Assembly: GCF_042686175.1 (NCBI RefSeq)
Contig: NZ_JBHUOR010000023.1
Coordinates: forward strand, 62,001-126,000
From: Kurthia populi
Lineage (GTDB): Bacteria; Bacillota; Bacilli; Bacillales_A; Planococcaceae
Length of the DNA stretch: 64,000 nucleotides
Direction of reading: 5' to 3'
Positions 25,176 through 34,225 of this stretch are shown piece after piece; the first letter of the stretch is position 1, and every line of letters begins with the position of its first letter. The notes under the pieces were generated by a model. The model saw only the letters and a program-made list of their open reading frames with translations, was not told the DNA's origin and made no database searches. The position numbers and the translations under genes were made by a program.

Positions 25176-27941
25176 TTAGAAGGAGAAGCTTAGTAAGTCT
25201 TCGAGTTCCTTATCATTTAATTCGGTCAGCCAATTACTTGACTGAATAAGCTGTTCAGATAAAGCTTGTTTTTCCGTTAGTAACGCATCGATTTTTTCTT
25301 CAATTGTGCCCGTCGTCATAAATTTATGCACATGGACAAATTGCGTTTGACCGATACGGTAGGCACGGTCTGTTGCTTGATTTTCAACGGCAGGGTTCCA
25401 CCAGCGATCGGCGTGAAGTACATGGTTTGCGGCTGTTAAGTTTAAGCCCGTCCCACCCGCTTTTAATGACAGAATGAAAATAGGGAAGTCCCCACGCTGG
25501 AAGGATTCGACGAAATGGTCACGCTGCTGCTTCGGCATACTTCCTGTTAGGAACGGCACGTCGATATCATACAGCTCAGAGAAGCAGTGCTGCATTAAAT
25601 GCCCCATGCCAATGTATTGTGTAAAGATTAAGCATTGCTCACCGTTTTGCACGATTTCGGCACCGAGTGATACGAGACGCTCTAATTTTTCAGAACGATG
25701 AATCATATCCTCCGCATTATCAAATGGCTCTTTTAAGTAAAGGGCCGGGTGATTACACAGTTGCTTTAATTTGCCGAGCATTTTTAAAATAAGCCCTTTG
25801 CGTTCAAAGCCCGTTAGCGTTTCAAGCTTATGCATCGTTTCTTGAATATAGCTTTCATAAAGAACGGCTTGCTCCTCGGTTAATGGACAATATTCACGCT
25901 GCTCAATTTTATCTGGTAGATTCAGTTGAAGCTCTGGATCTTGTTTTGTTCGACGTAATAAGAACGGCTGGATTTTTCGGCGTAGCTGCTCTTTCACTTC
26001 ATCATTATTATCACGCTCAATTGGCGCGATAAAGTTTTCTTGGAAGCGCGAGAAGCTACCAAGATAGCCTTTGTAAATAAAGTCGAAAATCGCCCATAGC
26101 TCAGACAGACGGTTTTCAACAGGCGTTCCTGTTAGGGCAATATGATGTGTACCGCGTAAACGACGAATTGCTTTTGATTGCTTCGTATTCATATTTTTAA
26201 TATTTTGGGCTTCATCAAGCGTCACATTCGCCCAGGCTAAATCTTCTAGCATCTCAATATCCTGTGTCACCGTACCATACGTCGTCAAAATGATTTGGAC
26301 ATTATCGCGTTCGATCGTTTGCATGAAGTCCTGCTCTTTTAAGCGTTTTGCACCGTAATGCAAATACGTATTCAGAGAAGGCGCAAAGCGTTCTAATTCT
26401 TTTTGCCAGTTTCCTAGCACCGATGTCGGACAGATGATAAGCGTTGGTTCTGTCGCCGTTTCGTATACATGCAGTAAATACGAAATAAGCTGAATCGTTT
26501 TCCCAAGCCCCATATCATCCGCTAGGCAGGCACCGAATTTTTGCTCACGCATAAATACAAGCCAGTCAAAGCCGACCTGCTGATACGGACGTAGCTCAGC
26601 ATGCAATGTTTTAGGCAGTGGAATTTCAGGAAGTCCCTGCTTATCAATGATTTTTTGCATATAATCTTTTAGCGAACGCTGTAGCTCAAATTGCAGCACA
26701 GGGTCATCTAAATAATCTTCCTCTTCTAATTCAAGTGGAATCGTCAAATCCTTGCCGATATCTTTAAAGAGTAAATCGCGCACCGTCCAGTTTTCGTTTT
26801 CGGCTTTCTCCATCAGCTTGCGTATTTCTTGCATCCATGCTGCATCCACGCGAATCCATTCTGTACCTGCACGAATAAACTCACGATTTTCAGCGACCAT
26901 TTTTTCAAAATCATCCGCGCTGACCTCGTGCCCATCAAGTGATAGCTTCCAGTTGAATGTTAAAATCTCATCCAGACCAGCTGCTGATTTATAGTTTGAG
27001 GCAGTAGAGGCGCTTGCCTGTACTTTCATACGTGATTCTTTTAATTCTTTTAGCCAACCAGGCAGAACAATTTCAAAGCCAAGTGCCTGTAAGTAAATAA
27101 AGTCGCTACGTAAAAATTCACGCACATCACGATCTGCTAATTTCACATGGATAAATTGTGCATTCGTTAGATTTTCACCATATATTCTTCTCTGTAGTAA
27201 CTTCAGCATTTGCGATTGCAGCTCACGTACTTGAGCGCTATAGTCGGCCCACTTAGAGGGTAATGCGTTTTCAATGGATAGTGCTTGTTTACGTGCTGGC
27301 ACAGCCCAGTAGCTCGCTGATTTTTTCGCACGTAGTACGGTTTCTAGTGTCCAATCGCTTTCGCCTTCTTCGGGCTCACTTAGACGTAATGCGACAACGA
27401 GTGTATCATCAATTTGTTTATCTTGAAGCGGCCAGCCACCATCTTTAAATAATGGAATCAATGCGTCTAAATCGTCAAAGCGTAAGCCCTCATCGACAAG
27501 CTTCTGCGTTAGGGCAAGCTCTAGCAGATGATTGATTTCTTTATCCTCTAACGAAAGGTGAATCGTATCCTCTTTTAATGACACATAATCCCAAAGCGAA
27601 GGGCTATACCAATAATTGCCCGCACGTGTTGCCGCATCTAGTACATCTTGGTCATGCAGTGATTTCCCGCTATACGTTGCGAATGGGTGAAGCTGATTAG
27701 GGGAGAATAGCTCGATCATTTCAAGTGGTGATAATAAAATCGAATCCTCTGTTGTATTAGCTGTTAAGCCGAAAAAGCCACGCTCATAGCGGAAGTATAA
27801 AAAGGGTACCCAGTCCTCCGCTTTTAATGCTGTACCAGTTGAGGCATCATATGCAGAAAGCGAGTAGACATGATTAAATTCTGAGATTTCTAGCATAAAT
27901 GACTTTAAAAAAGTGCTTGGTACATGCTTTGTCATTGTCAT
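25176..27941 (-). CDS. ywqA: SNF2-family DEAD/DEAH helicase (YwqA-like)
   Basis: Swi2/Snf2 ATPase of 921 residues. The N-terminal half has the SNF2-associated bacterial domain. The motor begins near residue 455 with LRPYQQVGFDWL, then Walker A DDMGLGKTIQ, motif II DEAQ, LTGTPVENRLSELW, and the C-terminal lobe with SLKAGGTGLNLT and the QATDRAYRIGQ motif. Such proteins translocate on double-stranded DNA; the cellular role of YwqA is unknown. It overlaps the upstream SWIM protein gene by 4 bases (ATGA), so the two are made together and may act as a complex. Confidence 0.9.
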   Translation of the reverse strand: MTMTKHVPSTFLKSFMLEISEFNHVYSLSAYDASTGTALKAEDWVPFLYFRYERGFFGLTANTTEDSILLSPLEMIELFSPNQLHPFATYSGKSLHDQDVLDAATRAGNYWYSPSLWDYVSLKEDTIHLSLEDKEINHLLELALTQKLVDEGLRFDDLDALIPLFKDGGWPLQDKQIDDTLVVALRLSEPEEGESDWTLETVLRAKKSASYWAVPARKQALSIENALPSKWADYSAQVRELQSQMLKLLQRRIYGENLTNAQFIHVKLADRDVREFLRSDFIYLQALGFEIVLPGWLKELKESRMKVQASASTASNYKSAAGLDEILTFNWKLSLDGHEVSADDFEKMVAENREFIRAGTEWIRVDAAWMQEIRKLMEKAENENWTVRDLLFKDIGKDLTIPLELEEEDYLDDPVLQFELQRSLKDYMQKIIDKQGLPEIPLPKTLHAELRPYQQVGFDWLVFMREQKFGACLADDMGLGKTIQLISYLLHVYETATEPTLIICPTSVLGNWQKELERFAPSLNTYLHYGAKRLKEQDFMQTIERDNVQIILTTYGTVTQDIEMLEDLAWANVTLDEAQNIKNMNTKQSKAIRRLRGTHHIALTGTPVENRLSELWAIFDFIYKGYLGSFSRFQENFIAPIERDNNDEVKEQLRRKIQPFLLRRTKQDPELQLNLPDKIEQREYCPLTEEQAVLYESYIQETMHKLETLTGFERKGLILKMLGKLKQLCNHPALYLKEPFDNAEDMIHRSEKLERLVSLGAEIVQNGEQCLIFTQYIGMGHLMQHCFSELYDIDVPFLTGSMPKQQRDHFVESFQRGDFPIFILSLKAGGTGLNLTAANHVLHADRWWNPAVENQATDRAYRIGQTQFVHVHKFMTTGTIEEKIDALLTEKQALSEQLIQSSNWLTELNDKELEDLLSFSF

Positions 27942-29509
27942 AGCATTAAGTTTCCTTTCTCGATTTCTTCTTGTAAGGCACGTAAACGCTTATAACTTTG
28001 TTTTAACGTCGTTACATAATCATTCCAAAATTCATTTTTCGCCGATTTTTTCGCGGCAGTTTTCATCTTTTTCCATACACGAACGGCCTGTTTATAATGC
28101 TGACGTGATTTTTGATTCACTTCATTCATCGCAAGCGTATGATAAAGCGGCAGTAGGGCCTCTGGTTTTTGCTCAAGCATATCGCGTAGCCCACAAAGCT
28201 CTAAGTAGCTAAGTGAAGAGGGGAAGCGCTGATGGAGGGCAGACCATTCGATATAACGTTCTTTTTTTATTAAATAGCGTGAATACGGCTGAATGCCATA
28301 CATGCCAGAAGCGGCAAATAGCAATTCATTTTCCTCATCTGTTAAATTAATTTGCTTACAAAGCTCGTTAAATTCATTAACAAATGCGGAACGATAGCGC
28401 GTCGCTAGCCATTCATTAATAAAGGCATCGACATGTGGAAGCATCGCGCGCACAATCATCGCAAGCATATCGTCATAGCCGTTACGATTCGCAAAATGTG
28501 CTAAATCGGTCCACACAAGTAACTGCTTCGCCTCAATCGACTCAAGCATCGCCGCAAAGTCATCGCGTTTATCAAGCATAATGTAAAACATCGCATACAC
28601 CGCATTGATGTCGACATCGTCTGCAATATGACGCTCATTTTGTAGCATTAAAAGCTCTGCCTCACGTGAGCGTTTATCCTGAAACATCGATTCCCAGAAC
28701 AACGTATAAATAGTTAAGCGCTCATCAAAATAGCCTTCCTGGTGCAGCAAGAAGTAATTGACGACCTGCTGTAGGCTCTCATAAAAAGGGTCCAACGCAA
28801 AAAGGCGTGATTTATTCGCGCATTGGCGAATAAATTCTTTCATTTTATCTGCCTCATGCTCAATGAAATTAATATAAAATGAGCGAGAAGCTTCTGTTGA
28901 CGTGCTTAAATGCTTCCACGTATGCGACAATAGCGCAACATGTGTGAAGAGCTGATACATACTGCTCCATTCACGCTCAAGCGGGGTATAGCGGAAAATT
29001 TGCTGTTGCATATCTGAAAAAATACTTTCTAGTAAATACGGATTAAGCTTTTGTTGATTGTATAAATTTTGGCGATACACTTGTTGTACAAGCTTTAGCC
29101 ATGACTCCGGTGTACGTTCTTCATTTAAAAGGCGTAGCTGTACACTTTTTTTGTTCCGAAAATCTTCTAACCACTGCGATAATGAATCGACATATTGATA
29201 AAGCGTAAACATCGCTGCTAATTGGTGGCGGCAAGGTTTTTTTGTCGGGCAGTCGCATGATAATTTCTCATCCTCTACGACGATTGTAACCGTCGGCGTA
29301 CCAGCATCTTGCACAGCAAATTGTAGACGTCCCAATTCAGCGCGGAAGCTGCGTAATTTTACATAGTTGTGGCGTGCTAAGAAGGCAGCACGGCGAACCG
29401 TTTCCTCATCCTGTTCATTCGAGGAATCGAGTTCAAGGCTAAGTTCTAGCATTTTATTGCGTAAAAAATCTTCATATAAATGAGCGATTTCTGAAACGTT
29501 TGTATTCAT
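27938..29509 (-). CDS. ywqB: SWIM zinc-finger protein (YwqB-like)
   Basis: 523-residue protein with a SWIM zinc finger near the N-terminus (CDCPTKKPCRHQLAAM, CxC...CxH) and a long helical remainder without other known domains. SWIM proteins are commonly encoded beside SNF2 helicases and are thought to help bind DNA or partners. An in-frame frame extension of 29 codons exists upstream but contains a TATAAT promoter element, so the ATG at 29509, after GAGGACGGG, is preferred. First gene of a two-gene operon. Confidence 0.82.
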   Translation of the reverse strand: MNTNVSEIAHLYEDFLRNKMLELSLELDSSNEQDEETVRRAAFLARHNYVKLRSFRAELGRLQFAVQDAGTPTVTIVVEDEKLSCDCPTKKPCRHQLAAMFTLYQYVDSLSQWLEDFRNKKSVQLRLLNEERTPESWLKLVQQVYRQNLYNQQKLNPYLLESIFSDMQQQIFRYTPLEREWSSMYQLFTHVALLSHTWKHLSTSTEASRSFYINFIEHEADKMKEFIRQCANKSRLFALDPFYESLQQVVNYFLLHQEGYFDERLTIYTLFWESMFQDKRSREAELLMLQNERHIADDVDINAVYAMFYIMLDKRDDFAAMLESIEAKQLLVWTDLAHFANRNGYDDMLAMIVRAMLPHVDAFINEWLATRYRSAFVNEFNELCKQINLTDEENELLFAASGMYGIQPYSRYLIKKERYIEWSALHQRFPSSLSYLELCGLRDMLEQKPEALLPLYHTLAMNEVNQKSRQHYKQAVRVWKKMKTAAKKSAKNEFWNDYVTTLKQSYKRLRALQEEIEKGNLML

Positions 29510-29581
29510 GTTTATAATCCCGTCCTCAAAAAAAATCTTTCTCTCCATTATATGCCCATTCAGGTGATGCGTAAATGTTTT

Positions 29582-29625
29582 CGATTGAAACAACATTTCT
29601 TCTAGTTAAAATGTTGGATTTCAAT
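29582..29625. promoter_or_regulatory. Inverted repeat between divergent ywqB and IDEAL gene
   Basis: Arms GATTGAAA-C-AACATTT (29582-29597) and AAATGTT-GG-ATTTCAATC (29608-29625) pair over 15 positions with a small bulge. It lies upstream of both divergent genes, and no T run follows, so an operator is more likely than a terminator. A minus-strand -10 candidate (TATAAT) for ywqB lies near 29550. The rest of 29626-29806 has no gene. Confidence 0.45.
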
Positions 29626-29806
29626 CAGAATATGTGTGAAAACATGTAAATGGTGGTATTATATAAGTAGTCAGAATATTGCAATAGGACAGTGCGTGAC
29701 TTTCCTCATGATTCATCCTCAATTCTTATTGCAAGATATCGATCACTTAATAGGACTCCGTTAGCATTAAGGATTAATCATTCCTTGTTAAAAGGAGGGG
29801 AACAGC

Positions 29807-30253
29807 ATGTTACAAATCCGTCGAATCGAACCGTTCTATACAAAACGCGTAGGGGACCGTTTAAAACTTGTGTTTGCCTATCAATATTTCTCCGTGTTAA
29901 AAGATGATGAGTTATTTAATTTTATTCCAGTCGAAGGGAAAGAGATTATTATTAATCTCAAAACGCTACAAGTCGAAAACTTATCCGATGTTTTCGTTTT
30001 TCAACGAGGTAGCCGCTTTATCCGCCTACCGTTGTATCAATTATTGCTCGTCTCTAACATCCATGATCATCTTCAAAAGATTTTAGATGACCTAGAGCTG
30101 AAAAAAGAGCAGAAAGAGGCACGCGCAGCGGCACACTCAGAGTTTGAGCTGTTGTTTAATGAAATGGAAAACCAAAATCGCCTCCACTTAATTGATGTAG
30201 CGCTCGATCGTCGGGATAAAAATTTATTTGATGACTTAACCAACATGCGTTAA
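29807..30253 (+). CDS. IDEAL-domain protein
   Basis: 148-residue cytoplasmic protein. The C-terminal 35 residues (LFNEMENQNRLHLIDVALDRRDKNLFDDL) match the IDEAL domain (PF08858) found in YpiB, ComK-related and other Bacillus proteins; the domain is helical and of uncertain function. The first 95 residues are mostly beta strand and not recognised. Strong binding site AAAGGAGGGGA before the ATG. Single gene with its own terminator. Confidence 0.7.
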   Translation: MLQIRRIEPFYTKRVGDRLKLVFAYQYFSVLKDDELFNFIPVEGKEIIINLKTLQVENLSDVFVFQRGSRFIRLPLYQLLLVSNIHDHLQKILDDLELKKEQKEARAAAHSEFELLFNEMENQNRLHLIDVALDRRDKNLFDDLTNMR

Positions 30254-30293
30254 AGGAGCGATTGACATTTTAAAAAGTTACTACAGTCAATAA

Positions 30294-30332
30294 CAGGCAT
30301 CTATGTAATCGCTCATAGATGCCTGCTTTTTT
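30294..30332 (+). terminator. Terminator after the IDEAL gene
   Basis: CAGGCATCTATG / CATAGATGCCTG, perfect 12-bp stem with an 8-base loop, followed by six T. Confidence 0.92.
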
Positions 30333-30352
30333 GTCGAAAAAAAGGTCACTGT

Positions 30353-30391
30353 GCCGATAGTAGAAGTAGGACAAAGAAGGGAGGCGTAATG
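30353..30391 (+). promoter_or_regulatory. SigD-like flagellin promoter and leader
   Basis: GCCGATAG (30353-30360) matches the SigD -10 consensus GCCGATAT at seven of eight positions. The -35 is poor (A-rich, no clean TAAA at the ideal spacing). The short leader contains GTAGGAC (30366-30372) and the binding site GGGAGG (30379-30384); GGA motifs at these places are what CsrA binds in the B. subtilis hag leader. Confidence 0.6.
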
Positions 30392-31222
30392 ATGAGAATT
30401 GGTGCATGGTATGGCCAGGGCATGATGATTTGGGGCAATATGAATCGCCAGTGGAATGCAGCATCGAAGGCGCTTGAACGACTATCAACCGGCTATCGCA
30501 TAAACCGAGCAGGCGATGACCCAGCAGGACTGGCGATTTCTGAAAAAATGCGTGGCCAAATTAGTGGACTGAATATGGCATCGAAGAATATACAGGATGG
30601 CATCTCAATGGTTCAAACCGCAGAGGGTGCGCTTAATGAGACACATGCAATGCTACAGCGCATGCGTGAATTATCCGTGCAAGCGGCGAATGATACGTTG
30701 ACGGATGACGACCGCGCACGCATTGATGTGGAGTTTCAGGAACTTAAAAAAGAAGTAACACGTATTTCGACGGATACGGAATTTAATACACGCAAATTAT
30801 TAAATGGTGATAATGCGACGACACCACTGAAAATTCAAGCTGGTGCGAGTGCAGGACAGACAATTGATTTAACGATGAATGATATGAGTGCGGATGCGAT
30901 TGGCATCACAGACGCGTCGATTGCGACACGGGACGAGGCAGATGCGTCGATTTCCACGCTTGATGCTGCGATTAAAAGTGTATCGATGGAGCGGTCACGT
31001 CTAGGTGCGTATCAAAATCGGATGGAACATGCCTATAATGTCAACGTCAATACCGCGGAAAACGTAACAGCCGCCGAGTCGCGTATTCGTGATGCGGATA
31101 TTGCGAAGGAAATGATGAACTTTACGAAGGCGAATATTTTACAGCAAGCCGCACAATATGCGATGGCAATGCATATGCAGACGGCACAAGGCATGTTACA
31201 GCTATTAAAAATGAATGGATGA
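30392..31222 (+). CDS. Flagellin with divergent terminal domains
   Basis: 276-residue flagellin-family protein. The D1 regions are clear: SKALERLSTGYRINRAGDDPAGLAISEKMRGQI near the N-terminus and NRMEHAYNVNVNTAENVTAAESRIRDADIAKEMMNFTKANIL near the C-terminus, with a short variable centre. The extreme ends are unusual: instead of INHN-AALNT the N-terminus reads GAWYGQGMMIWGNMNRQWN, and the last residues are Met- and Gln-rich (QYAMAMHMQTAQGML). A second ATG three bases upstream is possible; the one used lies 7 bases from GGGAGG. It is preceded by a SigD-type promoter. It could be the main or an accessory filament subunit. Confidence 0.85.
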   Translation: MRIGAWYGQGMMIWGNMNRQWNAASKALERLSTGYRINRAGDDPAGLAISEKMRGQISGLNMASKNIQDGISMVQTAEGALNETHAMLQRMRELSVQAANDTLTDDDRARIDVEFQELKKEVTRISTDTEFNTRKLLNGDNATTPLKIQAGASAGQTIDLTMNDMSADAIGITDASIATRDEADASISTLDAAIKSVSMERSRLGAYQNRMEHAYNVNVNTAENVTAAESRIRDADIAKEMMNFTKANILQQAAQYAMAMHMQTAQGMLQLLKMNG

Positions 31223-31230
31223 ACGCATAA

Positions 31231-31270
31231 AGTGCTTTTGAAAGGGAATATTCTTACAAAAGCATTTTTT
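31231..31270 (+). terminator. Terminator after flagellin gene
   Basis: TGCTTTTG / CAAAAGCA (31233-31240, 31257-31264) followed by a T run. Confidence 0.75.
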
Positions 31271-31519
31271 CATTGCATAATACAAACGAATAAAATAAAA
31301 TAAAAGTGTATAAATATACATTAAACAACATGATATTTCACTAATAATAGTAAAAAGTTCAAAAAAATGGCGTTAAAGCAACGTTTACTAGCGAGAATCG
31401 TCAATTGAAATATGTATATATATGCTGTTGTGTATACGTTATTTATTCATAAATGCTGTATATTACTTAAAAATATTGAATAATACACTCATTTTAATGT
31501 AAAAATATTAATTTTTATG

Positions 31520-31548
31520 TAGACAGATGAATAAAAATAAACTATAAT
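31520..31548 (+). promoter_or_regulatory. SigA promoter of the amino-acid ABC operon
   Basis: TAGACA (31520-31525), 17-base spacer, TATAAT (31543-31548), about 45 bases before the first gene. The upstream stretch 31271-31519 is extremely AT-rich with no gene or clear operator. Confidence 0.75.
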
Positions 31549-31599
31549 TCATATATAATAAATATTCGAAAAAAGAATTCCGAGAGGGGATAGCGAGAC

Positions 31600-32415
31600 A
31601 TGAAGAAATGGTTAGCAGCATTCTTATTAGTCGTTGTAACTGCAGCACTTGCAGCATGTGGCGGCGGGGATGATAAAAAAGATTCACAAACAACACTTGA
31701 AAAAGTAAAAGAAGAAAAAACATTAGTAGTAGGAACAAATGCAGGTTATTACCCATTTGAAATGTTTGATAAAAACGGCAAAATGATTGGTTATGACATG
31801 GACGTTGCGCAAGCTATCGCTGATAAAATGGGCGCAAAATTAGAAGTAAAACAACTTGGCTTTGAAACATTAATTCCATCATTAAATGCTGGTAAAGTCG
31901 ATTTAGTCTTAGCGGGTATGACAATTACCGATGAACGTAAAAAGACAGTTGAATTCGCGGATTCATACTATACAACAGGTCAGGCAGTAATGGTCGGCAA
32001 AGACAGCACAGCAAAAGAAATTAAAGATATCGATAAAAAAGGCAATAAAGTAGCTGTTCAAATCGGTACAACAGGTGCAATTGTTGCAGCAAAAGAAATC
32101 AAAAACGCAACAGTTCAAGAATTTGAAGATTTCCCAACAGCAGCAATGGCTGCACAACAAGGTAAAGTTGCAGCGGTTGTCTATGATGAGCCAGCAATCC
32201 AAATCTACGAATTACAAAACAAAGGTAAAGTTGTGAAACTAGATGGCTTACTTGCAGCGGATGATCTTGGTATCGCAGTGAAAAAAGGCGACACAGAGAC
32301 AGTTGACTTTATCAATGAGTACTTAAAAGAATTTAAAGGTTCAAAAGAAGAAAAAGAACTTCAAAAGAAATGGTTCAACAATGCTGATTGGATGAACAAT
32401 GTAGACGAAGAATAA
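31600..32415 (+). CDS. Polar amino-acid ABC transporter, binding lipoprotein
   Basis: 271-residue solute-binding protein of family 3. A lipoprotein signal (KKWLAAFLLVVVTAALAAC, Cys20) anchors it to the outer face of the membrane; the mature domain starts KVKEEKTLVVGTNAGYYPFEM and includes GYDMDVAQAIADKMG and LVLAGMTITDERKKTVEFADSYY, typical of glutamine/arginine-type binding proteins. The exact amino acid cannot be read from the sequence. First gene of a three-gene operon. Confidence 0.93.
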   Translation: MKKWLAAFLLVVVTAALAACGGGDDKKDSQTTLEKVKEEKTLVVGTNAGYYPFEMFDKNGKMIGYDMDVAQAIADKMGAKLEVKQLGFETLIPSLNAGKVDLVLAGMTITDERKKTVEFADSYYTTGQAVMVGKDSTAKEIKDIDKKGNKVAVQIGTTGAIVAAKEIKNATVQEFEDFPTAAMAAQQGKVAAVVYDEPAIQIYELQNKGKVVKLDGLLAADDLGIAVKKGDTETVDFINEYLKEFKGSKEEKELQKKWFNNADWMNNVDEE

Positions 32416-32516
32416 TCATTTTTAGTTCATAGACTTTTGACGAGAAGAAGGGATGAGAATCCTTTCTTTTTCGTTTTTTTATTATAAGAAGGTTTCGATT
32501 ATAGGAGGTTAATGTA

Positions 32517-33182
32517 TTGAGTAGCATGTCTTGGGACTGGAGCGTTGTTTCTGATAACTGGGAAGTATTGATGTTAGGCGCTTGGTTCACGATTAAAATT
32601 TCATTTATAGCCCTGATTTTTAGTTTGCCAATTGGTATTATTGTAGGCTTCGGTCGAATTGCGAAAAACCCTGTCATTCGCTTTTTAGCTGGAGCATATG
32701 TTGAGATTATGCGTGGTGTACCACTATTAGTTTTATTAATGTGGATTTATATTGGTTTAGGTGATGTTGTAAACGTTGAGACAACGGTTGCAGCAGTCAT
32801 CGGTTTAGCAACATTTAACGGTGCCTTTTTAGCGGAAATTTTCCGTGCAGGTGTCCAAGCAGTGCCAAAAGGTCAAATGGAGGCAGCGCGTGCGAGCGGT
32901 ATGACGAGTGCACAAGCGATGCGCTACATTATTTTACCGCAAGCAGTTCGTCGCATTATGCCACCATCTGCCTCACAGTTCATTATGTTAATTAAGGATT
33001 CATCTTTAATCTCTGTTATTGGTGGCGTTGACTTAATGCTAAAAGGTAAAAACTTAGTTGCAACAACATTAAAACCATTAGAAATTTATACGGCGATTGC
33101 TGTCATTTATTTCATCATGACGTTCGTGCTATCATTAGTTATTCGTTACTTCGAAAAACGTATGATGGATAAAGAGCAGTAG
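32517..33182 (+). CDS. Polar amino-acid ABC transporter, permease
   Basis: 221-residue HisM/GlnP-type permease with about five membrane helices and the EAA loop EAARASGMTSAQAMRYIILPQAVRRIMP (near 120-147) that contacts the ATPase. The start is TTG, 7 bases after AGGAGG; an ATG three codons later is too far from that site. Partner of the flanking binding protein and ATPase. Confidence 0.92.
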   Translation: MSSMSWDWSVVSDNWEVLMLGAWFTIKISFIALIFSLPIGIIVGFGRIAKNPVIRFLAGAYVEIMRGVPLLVLLMWIYIGLGDVVNVETTVAAVIGLATFNGAFLAEIFRAGVQAVPKGQMEAARASGMTSAQAMRYIILPQAVRRIMPPSASQFIMLIKDSSLISVIGGVDLMLKGKNLVATTLKPLEIYTAIAVIYFIMTFVLSLVIRYFEKRMMDKEQ

Positions 33183-33194
33183 GAGGTAAACATC

Positions 33195-33923
33195 ATGATT
33201 TCAATTAAAAACGTCAATAAAAGCTATGGTGACCACCATGTGCTAACAGATATTAATTTAGAAGTACCAAAATCAAACGTTATCGCGCTTATCGGGCCAA
33301 GTGGTGCCGGTAAATCAACGCTTATTCGTACGATTAATGCACTTGAAACGATTGATAGCGGCGAAATTATTGTCGATGGTATTTCCATCCATGATAAAAA
33401 AACAAACATTAACAAAGCACGTACGAATATTGGCTTCGTATTCCAAAGCTTTAATTTATATCCGTTTAAAACGGCACTTGAAAATGTCACGATGGCCCCA
33501 ATGAAAGTAAAAGGCTTATCGAAGGAAGCAGCAGAAAAGCGCGGTAAGGAATTACTAACGCAGCTTGGTTTAGGAGATAAATTTGACGCTTATCCAGGTC
33601 GTCTATCAGGCGGTCAGCAGCAGCGTGTCGCAATCGCACGTGCCGTTGCGATGGACCCAGAAGTTATGCTATTTGACGAGCCGACATCAGCACTTGACCC
33701 AGAGATGGTAAAAGAGGTGCTTGATGCGATCCGTAGTTTAGCAGATGCCGGTATGACGATGGTCGTCGTGACACATGAGATGGGCTTTGCAAAAGAGATT
33801 TGTAATGACATCGTGTTTATGGCTGAGGGTAAAATTGTCGAAGTAGCACCACCATCTGAATTCTTTACAGCACCAAAGACTGTGCGTGCACAAGAATTTT
33901 TAAAAGCAGTATTAAATCATTAA
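33195..33923 (+). CDS. Polar amino-acid ABC transporter, ATPase
   Basis: 242-residue GlnQ-type ATPase: Walker A GPSGAGKSTL, Q-loop GFVFQSFNLYPFKTALENV, signature LSGGQQQRVAIARA, Walker B VMLFDEPTSALDPE and the switch His in VVVTHEMGFA. Starts 12 bases after the permease gene, with AGGAGG. Confidence 0.95.
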   Translation: MISIKNVNKSYGDHHVLTDINLEVPKSNVIALIGPSGAGKSTLIRTINALETIDSGEIIVDGISIHDKKTNINKARTNIGFVFQSFNLYPFKTALENVTMAPMKVKGLSKEAAEKRGKELLTQLGLGDKFDAYPGRLSGGQQQRVAIARAVAMDPEVMLFDEPTSALDPEMVKEVLDAIRSLADAGMTMVVVTHEMGFAKEICNDIVFMAEGKIVEVAPPSEFFTAPKTVRAQEFLKAVLNH

Positions 33924-33938
33924 TCTGTGACAAAAGAG

Positions 33939-34074
33939 GAGGCTGGGACATACGTATAAAAACAACCGTTCATATGAGCATAAGAAAAGCCGGAATCGCG
34001 CTGTAGCGCGGTTCCGGCTTTTCGTTGCGAACGCTAAAAAGAAAAATGACGTGTTTTGTCCCAGCCTCTTTTTT
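33939..34074. terminator. Nested double-hairpin terminator element
   Basis: Outer arms GAGGCTGGGACA (33939-33950) and TGTCCCAGCCTC (34057-34068) enclose a second strong hairpin, AAAAGCCGGAA-CGCGC / GCGCG-TTCCGGCTTTT (33985-34022), which has its own T run; the outer stem ends in a further T run. GAGGCTGGGACA-type stems are widespread at gene ends in Firmicutes. It closes the ABC operon. Confidence 0.8.
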
Positions 34075-34225
34075 GTGCTAAAAATTTGATGTGCCGTACC
34101 AGCCAACTTGACAGAATGAAGTATTTGTATTTCTCTTTACGTCATATAATTGTATAATAAGGACAAATTCAAAAAACGTGTTTAAAAGCACGTCATTTAT
34201 AAGGAAAAGAAGGATTGATTGACTC

